Assembly: GCA_009746045.1 (NCBI GenBank)
Contig: RPFO01000645.1
Coordinates: 1,443,193-1,507,192 of the forward strand
DNA: 64,000 nucleotides
Origin: Mesostigma viride
Lineage: Eukaryota; Streptophyta; Mesostigmatophyceae; Mesostigmatales; Mesostigmataceae
Direction: 5' to 3'
How positions within the stretch are numbered: position 1 is the first letter of the stretch; each line of letters starts with the position of its first letter. This document shows, piece by piece, positions 20,601-29,099 of this stretch. A program made the position numbers and the translations under genes. The notes below the pieces were generated by a model. The model was not told where the DNA came from. It saw only the letters and a list, made by a program, of their open reading frames with translations, and did not search any database.

Positions 20601-21223
20601 CTTTGATGGTCCATAGCAGAATGCCTGATGAGGTGCTTGAGGATGAGAAGCCTCGAGTCATAGCCCGGTTGGTGGAGAGTACCCCTGATCTGATTTTGTC
20701 TGGGATTGACTTTGCCCAGCCTATCACCTTGGAGATCTTTGTTGACAGTTCCATGGATGCTCGCCAGGTTACCAAGGTCAGGGGGAGATCTGCTGCTCTG
20801 TTTGCTTTTTATCAGAGCAGGGCAAGTTTGTTCAGCTGGTACAGCAGACTGCAGAAGAGGGTCTGTATCAGTTCAGATGTGGCAGAATGCAGGGCCATAT
20901 GCGAGGGGATCCAGTCCAGCCTGTACATAAAGGAGTTAATGCTGGAGCTGGCTTCAGTTACCCCTTGGACCTTGCAGATGGAGACGTTGTTGCTAACAGA
21001 CAGCATGGGTATGGTCCAGTTTGTTCACAAGCAGCTGGCCAGGAGCCGGGACCTGGATTATTTGTTGCTGAAGGAGTTGGCCAGTTTGGTTGACTTGAAG
21101 CATATCCCTGGCGAGGAGAACCCTGCTGATGCATTGACAAAGCTGCCACACAAGGCCCCAGCCCAGTACAATGTACTGAGGAAGCTCATGAATGCTGACT
21201 GTCAAGTCGGTCTATCTGTCTAA
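17666..21223 (+). CDS. pol polyprotein of element B (integrase, retropepsin-like, RT, RNase H)
   Basis: This is a single open frame of 1185 residues, apparently whole. Domains: zinc region about 120-165 (H130, H135, C162, C164), integrase core 185-300 (D189, D242, E272; 29 residues between the last two), SH3-like segment about 370-415 (GKRGSWHDGVVTRV), retropepsin-like domain about 515-600 (EIDTNAQVSV with D522, then VILGQNFL), RT about 710-900 (LDFKRAFLKSDP; LHGDD at 880-884), RNase H about 1020-1160 (VDSSMD, VAECRA, LTDSMG, NPADALTK). The protein would integrate, mature and copy the element. The protease-like domain after integrase, HGDD in place of YxDD, and the short integrase spacing are all unusual. 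Its translation matches that of K, 33 kb away. Confidence 0.92.
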   Translation: MPPGVCNEAASDSSEGQPHALVKEPIGHDGASLVTTESMPAVAAVVTRQRARHGGAEPEVGPGDVDPGGSQKHSDRAGLAQDGQDEDRAGDSLTGTTLVPPVHKGSVHTLSANNDNKRFSLLYDIASRLHTMFGHAAQSLQVARRLGGSELYSICQQVAQACKCRLVARKPKQSHARTPILQPGHVQVDIQRIRGLKLLVAVDRYTKYKTLEILPDMEKPTLIAALKLTRSRYPGLELLQCDIQFECCENLPEFPELLITPRESHGQQGVVERAIQEIKTVLLVERIPRTSSAIVTSAWLRSVEDRLNLRTPMFFGDIAINPLMLHTRMLPADAEQAWKEKLEAKFLKLRQKDKGWSVLEPNVGQQVVVWKEPSFPGKRGSWHDGVVTRVEAAGHKCWVAIDGSQAVHRLSWSKIRPRGGNQGDLFQVPAGVQGGGDVELPDQGATAVSSPQGDPGPAPGVPSHTVVGQAGGQAAPPERPDTRPRGVRLSDIVQALQRAKKEPKVSKLVQLDEPEVAAMEIDTNAQVSVMGPQHTGELLVGEPSCPWVSDFSGRTHLRVLGEVTAPVMGVDVTFLVLEDYDGPVILGQNFLGNPGISIRATALRRDGWGMIPLENFRTTFPVRCRAKPVKGVKWDEGEVPPAASLVIPAVLHPSSIGITHRSLAAHSPLTYDQLVQEMSSPTLFEAWKLAFSKALEEWLQFECAAPTDRRPPASRKLALRFVLKRKVVDEVSVPHVRPVLNEYHGTGSLPGEELYTPGMLHDTWRILLCLYVGLLNRGAAMSSVLLDFKRAFLKSDPEVARRVWKQDEPYCVEVPAIWKLELHQQFLVILKGLEGLRSSPIIWRLTLQEALISECGLRVSSVDPCLLLAQWEGLPVYASLHGDDLHLLAPTTWLKKFIPVISGKFSLGKELWQEPNKPVVFCGMQATLFRRDGEWSIRLQAGGDYKQTIVKALPEKITQAAGPELRGMWAWFASICGPSLMVHSRMPDEVLEDEKPRVIARLVESTPDLILSGIDFAQPITLEIFVDSSMDARQVTKVRGRSAALFAFYQSRASLFSWYSRLQKRVCISSDVAECRAICEGIQSSLYIKELMLELASVTPWTLQMETLLLTDSMGMVQFVHKQLARSRDLDYLLLKELASLVDLKHIPGEENPADALTKLPHKAPAQYNVLRKLMNADCQVGLSV

Positions 21224-21971
21224 AAGCTGAGAGCTGGGTGCTTAAGTCTCTGGATATCAGGCTGGGAGCTTGATTGTACATAATCCTGAGCACACCTTGA
21301 GGGGTGAGACATGTCTCTGGTGTGGGAATGTCTGACATTGTCTCTGATGGAGAGATGTCTATCTGGGGTTTTCATCTCAGTCTGAGGTTTCCCCAGATCT
21401 GTGGTTTGTGGGCGGGGTTCGATTCCCTGGTGCCGTCTTAAGGCGGAGTTTCACGGACTGGCTGACCCATCCACCATGCTGGTGAGGTGGCGACAGGTCC
21501 CCTGATTTTCCACGGTTGGAACGAGTATGGGAGCTTGTGTTTTGCATGTGCTTCGCGTAGATGTTGTGTCTGGTTCGATAAGGGGCAGCAGACCGGCGCC
21601 GACTCCCGTCTGGGGGTCAGCAATGTTTTCTGATGAGCTGTTGTGGGTGATCTGTGGGGTTTCGCCTAAGGTCCTGAAGGTTGTACATACTTCTCAAGTT
21701 CTTAGCTGAACACCTATGGGCTGCCACAGTTGGCCAACCTCTTGTACATGGGTAACACAACGAGCCTCCCGTGAAGGGATAGGGACTCATTGTAATTTGT
21801 TTGTGCTCCTGAGCCAGTATGGGTGCTATGTACATATAATAAGGAATCCAAGCTGACTGTCATGCCCAGCGGGTTGTGACTTGTAGTCTGGGGAGGATAT
21901 CCAGTACCCATTGTGTGTGTTTGTATGTAGACTTGTGTGAGCTGCTACAGCTCAAGAAAAGAAAGGATTGG
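21224..21971 (+). other. 3' untranslated region of B with structured segment and polypurine tract
   Basis: These 748 bp have no convincing ORF. They contain a long hairpin (21361-21398), a tRNA T-arm-like sequence (around 21414-21430) and a purine-rich tract 21953-21971 ending GGATTGG next to the 3' LTR, the likely plus-strand primer. The same region is present in K at 53609-54355. Confidence 0.75.
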
Positions 21972-22671
21972 AGTTAACGCCAAGCGCATTGGCGTGATCC
22001 TGATTCGGCATATCTCTGCGATTCCAGCGGCACCGGAACGAGTTCATTCCGACAAGTATCAAGAAAGTTATGGCGTTCCGACTTCCCGGTCGCGCGCGAG
22101 CGCGAGCCGGCTGTTCTTCTAAGTCGGACGTGAATATTTGCCGACGACATATGGGGTCGACAGTAATTCCTGGGCTGACAGGAATTAGGTGCTGTACCTA
22201 CGACGGTATTGGATTAATACGTCGTACGCAGGAAATAGGAACCTTAACCTGTGGTCTGTTGGTACCGCAGGCTTAGTCCTGGACTTCTAGGTGCAGATGC
22301 AATAGTCACTGTGGACTGTGCTCTGTGGTCACTGTGCCTGTATGGCAGACCTACTGTATAGGAGTTGGGCGCTGTACAGGTAGTGAATACTGTACCGGGG
22401 GTGTTATTACTGAGCAGGCCTCCTAGGCTGCTCAGGACTAGCAAGCACAGTGCACAAGTATATAAACAATAGGCCAGTGCCAAATGGGCATCTCTTGCGA
22501 GCCCGCCTCACGTGTTGTGCCTTGACTTGGCAAGCGCGTGTACAAGCCTCAAGTGTGTGAGCGCTGTAACATTATCCGATTTTAACAAAGCTCCGTTTCC
22601 AACCATATCACACATTGCTGCATCAGTTGCAACCATATCCTTCACATTGCGTGTGATAAGAACGTTTAACT
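21972..22671 (+). repeat. 3' LTR of element B
   Basis: This is a 700 bp intact LTR with AGTTAACG...CGTTTAACT ends. It differs from the reassembled length of the 5' LTR (695 bp) only by a 4 bp and a 1 bp indel as far as I can see. It is followed by the CCAAT target copy. Confidence 0.93.
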
Positions 22672-22676
22672 CCAAT

Positions 22677-23253
22677 GGACCAAAAACAAGAAATGTATTT
22701 GCTGAGCTTCGCTCATTTTATATATGACGCGTGGACGGGCTCAAAGGGGACCGACCTGCCGTAGGTAGCGTAAGACTAGCGCTTGTCACGAGGGTACTGC
22801 ACCGGCCGGCCCTTTTTGTGCCTAGGCGGAGTGTGGTTCCGGAGTGCAGGCCTAGGTAGCTTCTAACGTACGTCACTAGACCTTGTTACCTGCGCCAGCC
22901 GCCAGGCGTGGCGCAACTGTGATTGGCAGTCAGTACACCTTGTACCTGCGCCAGCCGGCAGGCCTGCGTGGCGCAATGTGAATGATAGTCAGTACTTAGA
23001 GTGGTGTAGGGGACGTAGGGAGGCCTCTTTTCAGCTCCCACCCACCCACCCACGCTGCTAAGAGGGGCAACACCTTGTGTTCGAGTATGCTGGGCCCCCA
23101 GCATGGTGCTACAATAACCAACTTGATAATGATGTGCACTGAGTTTGAAGGTGTGGTATAGGCTGTCCGTATAAAGCCTAGCACACAAAAATGTAAAATA
23201 AATGTTTCTCTTGGTGGGAAGGAACTCCAATGGACCAAAAACAAGAAATGTAT
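22677..23253 (+). repeat. Right end of N: end of delta, epsilon, C-rich spacer, delta
   Basis: This contains the palindrome TGAGC-TTC-GCTCA (22703-22715) at the delta/epsilon junction, epsilon 22699-23036, the CCCACCCACCCACCC spacer 23037-23051 and the terminal delta copy 23064-23253 (190 bp). It matches M 26967-27522 in reverse complement. Confidence 0.8.
23037..23051 (-). other. G-quadruplex motif at the repeat junction of N
   Basis: CCCACCCACCCACCC on the plus strand gives GGGT x3 GGG on the minus strand, a very stable parallel quadruplex type. It lies between epsilon and delta, the A2/B2 junction, and is absent from the other copies of either repeat. Confidence 0.8.
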
Positions 23254-24927
23254 TCATCATTTTTTTTTCTTTGACATCCATGTACATACGTAGGCCAGCC
23301 ATGATGACACCAATGGAGCCTGAATCCTCATCATTAATTACATACATGCCATCCATGTACGTAGACAAGCCATGATGACACCATGGGAGCCTGAATCCTC
23401 ATCATTTACTATTCCTTGACATCCATGTACGTAGGCCAGCCATGATGACACCAATGGAGCCTGAATCCTCTTCATTTTTTTTATGAGAGGATTCAGGTTA
23501 CATAAATGCCAACCATGTAGGTAGACAAGCCATGATGACACCATGGGAGCCTGAATCCTCATCATTACTTACATAAATGCCATCCATGTACGTAGACGGG
23601 CCATGATGACCCATGGGAGCCTAAATCCTCATCATTAATTACAAAATCGCCATCCATGTACGTAGACGGGCCATGATGACACCATGGGAGCCTGAATCCT
23701 CATCATTTACTATTCCTTGACATCCATGTACGTAGACGGGCCATGATGACACCATGGGAGCCTGAATCCTCATCATTAATTACATAAATGCCATTCATGT
23801 ACGTACACGGGCCATGATGACACCATGGGAGCCTGAATCCTCATCATTAATTTCATAAATGCCATCCATGTACGTACACGGGCCATGATGACACCATGGG
23901 AGCCTGAATCCTCATCAATAATTACATAAATGCCATCCATGTACGTAGACGGGCCATGATGACACCATGGGAGCCTGAATCCTCATCATTTACTATTCCT
24001 TGACATCCATGTACGTAGGCCAGCCATGGAGACACCATGGGAGCCTAAATCCTCCTCATTAATTACATAAATGCCAACCATGTACGTAGACAAGCCTTGA
24101 TGACACCATGGGAGCCTGAATCCTCATCATTTTTTTTATGAGACATCCATGTACGTAGGCCAGCCATGATGACACCATGGGAGCCTGAATCCTCATCATT
24201 TTTTTTATGAGACATCCATGTACGTAGGCCAGCCATGATGACACCATGGGAGCCTGAATCCTCATCATTTGCTATTCCTTGACATCCATGTACGTAGACG
24301 GGCCATGATGACACCATGGGAGCCTGAATCCTCATCATTTACTATTCCTTGACATCCATGTACGTAGGCCAGCCATGATGACACCAATGGAGCCTGAATC
24401 CTCTTCATTTTTTTTATGAGAGGATTCAGGTTACATAAATGCCAACCATGTAGGTAGACAAGCCATGATGACACCATGGGAGCCTGAATCCTCATCATTA
24501 CTTACATAAATGCCATCCATGTACGTAGACGGGCCATGATGACCCCATGGGAGCCTAAATCCTCATCATTAATTACAAAATCGCCATCCATGTACGTAGA
24601 CGGGCCATGATGACACCATGGGAGCCTGAATCCTCATCATTTACTATTCCTTGACATCCATGTACGTAGACGGGCCATGATGACACCATGGGAGCCTGAA
24701 TCCTCATCATTAATTACATAAATGCCATTCATGTACGTACACGGGCCATGATGACACCATGGGAGCCTGAATCCTCATCATTAATTACATAAATGCCATC
24801 CATGTACGTACACGGGCCATGATGACACCATGGGAGCCTGAATCCTCATCAATAATTACATAAATGCCATCCATGTACGTAGACGGGCCATGATGACACC
24901 ATGGATCGAGCCTGAATCCTCATCATT
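23254..24927. repeat. 70-71 bp satellite, block 1
   Basis: About 24 tandem units. Each has a well-kept core (CATCCATGTACGTAGACGG, then GCCATGATGACACCATGG and GAGCCTGAATCCTCATCAT) and one of a few alternative linkers of 14-17 bp (ATTAATTACATAAATGC, TTTACTATTCCTTGA, a T-run plus ATGAGA, or a T-run plus CTTTGA). Linker order repeats in longer blocks. Apparent minus-strand open frames follow from the repeat and are not genes. Confidence 0.95.
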
Positions 24928-25345
24928 CGGGGTTCTTTGAACGGAGTTTCTTCTATACGTGAATGCGGGAACAAGAGGCCGCTGGATGAGCGGCTTATAG
25001 GTCGTAGTGTTTACTCGTAGCTGTTTGGCTAGAGCTTTTGTGATTAGTAGATGCAATATAGTGCATGGTTGAAAAATGAATTAAATAAAATGTGCGTTCC
25101 GCGCTTGGGTTGATTATACCCGGGCGGAACGGGGCGTGAGGTGCAGTGCCCCTGAAAAGAACAACCTACGCATTATTTAATACTAGCCGTGCAGATTCGG
25201 GATATTCTACCCCCGGTCTGTACGGTTAGCGTCTTACTAGCATCCACTAAACATAAGGGTTTAATGACGTCAGTTAGCTAGGGATAAGGGAGGTTTTGCG
25301 ACTAAAAGCCGCTCTGGCTGGTTTTGTCGGCCTCTTTCTTTGCTC
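24928..25345 (+). repeat. Repeat alpha1 of L
   Basis: This 418 bp repeat has its second copy at 26311-26728. It includes a small hairpin with GCCGCT/AGCGGC arms near its left end. Confidence 0.88.
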
Positions 25346-26181
25346 GTTGTCGTTGCGGCGGCAGCCGCAGCTATGGGTGCTGCGGAGCAAAATCCCAAAA
25401 GCACTGGTTGCACTGGCCACTTGGCCAGTGGTGAGACTTCCAGTTGTTAACCGGCCAGGCGTAGTTCCTCGCTCGGTTAACTAAAAGAAAAGAAAATGAT
25501 TACCTCCGGTCCGCACCTTTTCCCCAGCTTGGGGTCTTTGGTGGGCCGGATGCCGTGACAGGTGCTCAACTGTCGCTTGGTCGGCCCAGTGCGCGAGCTG
25601 GTGCTCCGTACCTGGGGATGCTTGCACCCCGGGTTGGAGCCGGATGGCTGGCACTGGCGACCCGTGTCTCGGTCCGCGGCCTGCGGCTTTTTCTTCGGAA
25701 ATTGCTGCTGGCCAGCAAACTTTGCAATTGCCTTCCGCCGAGGGGGGGTGGTTGGGGCTGGGGACGGCGATGGGAAAAGCGCCTAAGCTAGAAATTTTTT
25801 CCCCACGCATAGAAACCTCGGGGGGGAATGCGGTCTTGGCTGAACGGACTCTCGTTCAGCCAGGTGCCTGGGGCTGTGGCCTCGGGCATCCGGGCTGGCG
25901 GGGCCTGGGCTAGGTCCACGTTTTTTCTCGAAGCACCCCGGGTCTATGGGGAGACGGCCATAGCGGTACCGACTCGGGGCCCCGAGAGGGGTCATGATAG
26001 GCTGGCCGTGCGCAATCGCAGTGCAAATGCGCTGGGCCTTTTTGGGCCTGGCCATGCATCCACAGCCGCCGGGCACACGCCTCCCGATGTGGGGGGGCTC
26101 CCGTTTTGCGGCAGGGCGGTCACTTGTGACAACGAGCAAGGTGGAGTGCGGCTTCAAGGGAAAGCCAGGGCGGGGGTGATT
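25346..26181 (+). other. Internal region of L, no gene recognised
   Basis: This is an 836 bp GC-rich unique segment. Frames of 60-134 codons are open on both strands, but none shows a domain I recognise, and overlapping frames on both strands are expected at this base composition. I would not call a gene. Confidence 0.6.
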
Positions 26182-26310
26182 GGGCAACGTACTTCATGAA
26201 GGGCCTTGAACGGCGTGCCTCCGGGCATGTCAATTAGTGTCACATGTATGCTTCCACTTATTGTTTTAATGAAGATGCTGGTTTTTGTGGGAGCTACGTG
26301 GGACATGAAT

Positions 26311-26728
26311 CGGGGTTCTTTGAACGGAGTTTCTTCTATACGTGAATGCGGGAACAAGAGGCCGCTGGATGAGCGGCTTATAGGTCGTAGTGTTTACTCG
26401 TAGCTGTTTGGCTAGAGCTTTTGTGATTATTAGATGCAATATAGTGCATGGTTGAAAAATGAATTAAATAAAATGTGCGTTCCGCGCTTGGGTTGATTAT
26501 ACCCGGGCGGAACGGGGCGTGAGGTGCAGTGCCCCTGAAAAGAACAACCTACGCATTATTTAATACTAGCCGTGCAGATTCGGGATATTCTACCCCCGGT
26601 CTGTACGGTTAGCGTCTTACTAGCATCCACTAAACATAAGGGTTTAATGACGTCAGTTAGCTAGGGATAAGGGAGGTTTTGCGACTAAAAGCCGCTCTGG
26701 CTGGTTTTGTCGGCCTCTTTCTTTGCTC
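26311..26728 (+). repeat. Repeat alpha2 of L
   Basis: This is the second 418 bp copy, directly after beta1, giving the B1-A2 junction expected of split direct repeats. Confidence 0.88.
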
Positions 26729-26743
26729 CCCACCCACCCACCC
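26728..26743 (-). other. G-quadruplex motif at the repeat junction of L
   Basis: CCCCACCCACCCACCC on the plus strand sits exactly between alpha2 and beta2, the A2/B2 junction. It is absent after alpha1 and before beta1. Confidence 0.8.
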
Positions 26744-26834
26744 GTGTCTTGGTTGCCTCTAGGGCAACGTACTTCATGAAGGGCCTTGAACGGCGTGCCT
26801 CCGGGCATGTCAATTAGTGTCACATGTATGCTTC

Positions 26835-26966
26835 TGAATCCTCATCATTTACTATTCCTTGACATCCATGTACGTAGACGGGCCATGATGACACCATGGG
26901 AGCCTGAATCCTCATCATTAATTACATAAATGCCATTCATGTACGTACACGGGCCATGATGACAAC
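26835..26966. repeat. 70-71 bp satellite, short block between L and M
   Basis: About two units with the same core words as the larger blocks, proving that L and M were inserted into the array separately. Confidence 0.92.
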
Positions 26967-27156
26967 ATACATTTCTTGTTTTTGGTCCATTGGAGTTCCT
27001 TCCCACCAAGAGAAACATTTATTTTACATTTTTGTGTGCTAGGCTTTATACGGACAGCCTATACCACACCTTCAAACTCAGTGCACATCATTATCAAGTT
27101 GGTTATTGTAGCACCATGCTGGGGGCCCAGCATACTCGAACACAAGGTGTTGCCCC
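26967..27156 (-). repeat. Repeat delta1 of M
   Basis: This 190 bp repeat is repeated at 27522-27711 and in N at 23064-23253. Its start (ATACATTTCTTG) parallels the start of the A repeat of G (ATCCATTTCTGG). Both also contain a GTGTGCTAG word followed by TATACGG. Confidence 0.85.
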
Positions 27157-27168
27157 TCTTAGCAGCGT

Positions 27169-27183
27169 GGGTGGGTGGGTGGG
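27169..27183 (+). other. G-quadruplex motif at the repeat junction of M
   Basis: GGGTGGGTGGGTGGG sits between delta1 and epsilon1 and is missing beside delta2 and epsilon2. Confidence 0.85.
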
Positions 27184-27521
27184 AGCTGAAAAGAGGCCTC
27201 CCTACGTCCCCTACACCACTCTAAGTACTGACTATCATTCACATTGCGCCACGCAGGCCTGCCGGCTGGCGCAGGTACAAGGTGTACTGACTGCCAATCA
27301 CAGTTGCGCCACGCCTGGCGGCTGGCGCAGGTAACAAGGTCTAGTGACGTACGTTAGAAGCTACCTAGGCCTGCACTCCGGAACCACACTCAGCCTAGGC
27401 ACAAAAAGGGCCGGCCGGTGCAGTTCCCTCGTGACAAGCGCTAGTCTTACGCTACCTACGGCAGGTCGGTCCCCTTTGAGCCCGTCCACGCGTCATATAT
27501 AAAATGAGCGAAGCTCAGCAA
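27184..27521 (-). repeat. Repeat epsilon1 of M
   Basis: About 338 bp, repeated at 28757-29099 with a 3 bp length difference. It ends in AAAATGAGC-GAA-GCTCAGCAA next to delta2. The start AGCTGAAAAG parallels the start of the B repeat of G (AGGCAAAAG). Confidence 0.85.
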
Positions 27522-27711
27522 ATACATTTCTTGTTTTTGGTCCATTGGAGTTCCTTCCCACCAAGAGAAACATTTATTTTACATTTTTGTGTGCTAGGCT
27601 TTATACGGACAGCCTATACCACACCTTCAAACTCAGTGCACATCATTATCAAGTTGGTTATTGTAGCACCATGCTGGGGGCCCAGCATACTCGAACACAA
27701 GGTGTTGCCCC
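27522..27711 (-). repeat. Repeat delta2 of M
   Basis: This is the second 190 bp delta copy. It contains ATTGG at 27544-27548, the empty version of the CCAAT site where B inserted in N. Confidence 0.85.
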
Positions 27712-28756
27712 CACACCTCCTTCTTGGCCACCAAGGCTGTCGCCAACCTTGGTGCCGATTTTCTTTCCGCCCATGGCCCCCCTCCTGCACGCTGCCACGG
27801 CTGTACTGCCGCCCCCGTGTGGCCGCTACGGTTTCCCGGCGGACGCAGGGCGGCACCCATGTCGTTCCCCCCGTTAGGGGGGCGGTTTCCAGCGGCTGCT
27901 CATTAGGCCTTACGCCCCCGGACCGTCTCTCACAAGCCCAGGACCCATCACCAGCCCCACCCCCGAGGCTGGGATTTCCCGGCATTGAAACCTTTGTGGC
28001 GATAGGCCCTCTACCCTACCAAGGCCTTGGCTTGGAAACTGCTTAGCCAAGGCCCTGACCAGGGCTTGTGTTGTTGTAGGAAATTTTTTTTTTATGGCAT
28101 AGATATGCCCCCCTGGCTGAACCGAACTCTTTATCGCTTTTCCTATAATGCATCATACAGGATAAAAACAAGGCGATAAAACAGCAAGAATTTCAGCCCC
28201 GCCAGGCGAACATTCTTTGCTGAAAAACTGGGCAATGATGAAGAGCGCGCTCCTCCCACCAAGATTCGCTCCAGCCCCGCATCCTTCCCGAAACTCCCGT
28301 CTGGCCACAGGCCGAAAGATCGGGTCCGCTGTCAGGCTCCTGGCAGTTATGGGCTACCCTGGCACCCCGCGCTAGCCATCTCCACGTTTAAGGCAGATTC
28401 GCCTCCACCTGTGATTCTTTCCACCGTAGCCGCTGGCCCTGGCCTGTATGGCTCCTTCCCTGACGTTGTCCGACTAAAATCGCAGCTTCCCCAGTGTCAG
28501 GAAGCCGCTTGCCGCACCCAGGGGTAGAGGGGAATCGTCAGTGGGCCCAGCGCCGGAAATCACACCATTTTACTCAAAACGTAGAGCCCCCCACCCAACA
28601 ACCATTACCGTGGCCTGTAACGGTGGGTGGCGAACATAAAGAATTTCATTCCAGGCCTCTCCACGCCCGGAGAGGCCGATAGCATCGTCTTACATTCAGC
28701 GCAGCCGCCATAGCGGCCAGCCGACCTTGCCAGCAAATGCTGGGATCAAGTTGCGA
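27712..28756 (-). other. Internal region of M, no gene recognised
   Basis: This 1045 bp segment lacks an identifiable domain. It matches the scattered internal segments of N and holds the empty target sites for F (27776-27780) and A (28678-28682). Confidence 0.65.
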
Positions 28757-29099
28757 AGCTGAAAAGAGGCCTCCCTACGTCCCCTACACCACTCTAAGTA
28801 CTGACTATCATTCACATTGCGCCACGCAGGCCTGCCGGCTGGCGCAGGTACAAGGTGTACTGACTGCCAATCACAGTTGCGCCACGCCTGGCGGCTGGCG
28901 CAGGTAACAAGGTCTAGTGACGTACGTTAGAAGCTACCTAGGCCTGCACTCCGGAACCACACTCAGCCTAGGCACAAAAAGGGCCGGCCGGTGCAGTTCC
29001 CTCGTGACAAGCGCTAGTCTTACGCTACCTACGGCAGGTCGGTCCCCTTTGAGCCCGTCCACGCGTCATATATAAAATGAGCGATCAAGCTCAGCAAAT
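28757..29099 (-). repeat. Repeat epsilon2 of M
   Basis: This is the outer epsilon copy, ending at satellite. Its palindrome spacer differs slightly from that of epsilon1. Confidence 0.85.

Larger units (their letters stand above)
8441..22671 (+). mobile_element. LTR retrotransposon B (copia-like, AGTT/AACT clade), complete, with C nested in its 5' LTR
   Basis: Without C and one copy of its target duplication the element is about 8.03 kb. The 5' LTR is split into 8441-8729 and 14929-15334; the 3' LTR is 21972-22671. The duplicated target CCAAT is at 8436-8440 and 22672-22676. The order is LTR, leader ORF, gag, pol, about 0.75 kb 3' UTR, purine tract, LTR. The two LTRs differ only by two small indels, so the insertion is recent. 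Gag and pol look whole; the leader ORF region carries a few breaks relative to A. No TGG-type primer site follows the 5' LTR. Confidence 0.93.
4431..23253 (+). mobile_element. Non-autonomous split-direct-repeat element N (interrupted by A, F and B)
   Basis: The element's own DNA is 4431-5334, 8204-8440 and 22677-23253; everything between is inserted elements. It matches the reverse complement of M, which has no such inserts. Reading plus, the order is internal region, repeat delta (8273-8440 plus 22677-22698), repeat epsilon (22699-23036), C-rich spacer (23037-23051), repeat delta again (23064-23253). The first epsilon copy lies left of A, outside the window. The order epsilon-internal-delta-epsilon-delta is the A1-ORF-B1-A2-B2 layout of Pat/kangaroo-type tyrosine-recombinase retroelements. 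No recombinase or RT is visible, so it is probably mobilised in trans. The right end abuts satellite at about 23254. Confidence 0.75.
24928..26834 (+). mobile_element. Non-autonomous split-direct-repeat element L (TOC1/Pat-like layout)
   Basis: This 1907 bp element lies in the satellite. Order: alpha1 (24928-25345, 418 bp), unique internal (25346-26181), beta1 (26182-26310; first 73 bp shared), alpha2 (26311-26728, 418 bp), a C-rich spacer with CCCACCCACCCACCC, beta2 (26762-26834, 73 bp). The alpha copies differ at about one base. This is the A1-internal-B1-A2-B2 arrangement of Pat/kangaroo elements; TOC1 of Chlamydomonas is a known non-autonomous relative in layout. No 5 bp target duplication is seen, as expected for recombinase-mediated insertion. 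No recombinase or RT is present. By sequence it is not closely related to M/N. Confidence 0.75.
26967..29099 (-). mobile_element. Non-autonomous split-direct-repeat element M, complete
   Basis: This 2133 bp element reads on plus as delta1 (26967-27156, 190 bp), spacer with (GGGT)3GGG, epsilon1 (27184-27521), delta2 (27522-27711, 190 bp), internal (27712-28756), epsilon2 (28757-29099). On the minus strand this is A1-internal-B1-A2-B2. Both sides are satellite and only AT is shared at the two ends, fitting recombinase insertion without duplication. Delta and epsilon resemble the A and B repeats of element G at several words and in order. No RT or recombinase is present. It is the uninterrupted counterpart of N. 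Confidence 0.8.

Noticed and set aside
21414-21431. A complete tRNA gene in the 3' UTR of B
   Set aside because: Only a T-arm-like segment is present; no matching acceptor halves, D-arm or anticodon arm were found at the right distances.
23254-24927. A CRISPR-like array (regular repeats with variable spacers)
   Set aside because: The conserved part is longer than the variable part, the variable linkers come from a small recurring set, and the surroundings are eukaryotic retroelements. It is a satellite.
25346-26181. A protein-coding gene inside L
   Set aside because: Frames on both strands are open through GC-rich sequence, none is longer than about 134 codons, and none carries a recognisable domain.
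24928-26834. L as a segmental duplication of host DNA
   Set aside because: The alternating alpha-internal-beta-alpha-beta order, the quadruplex at the expected junction and its position within the satellite fit a split-direct-repeat element better, though copies elsewhere would be needed for certainty.
27504-28046. A 180-codon frame crossing repeat delta2 and the internal part of M
   Set aside because: It spans the border between a repeat and unique DNA, overlaps other frames, is not kept as a unit in N, and has no domain.
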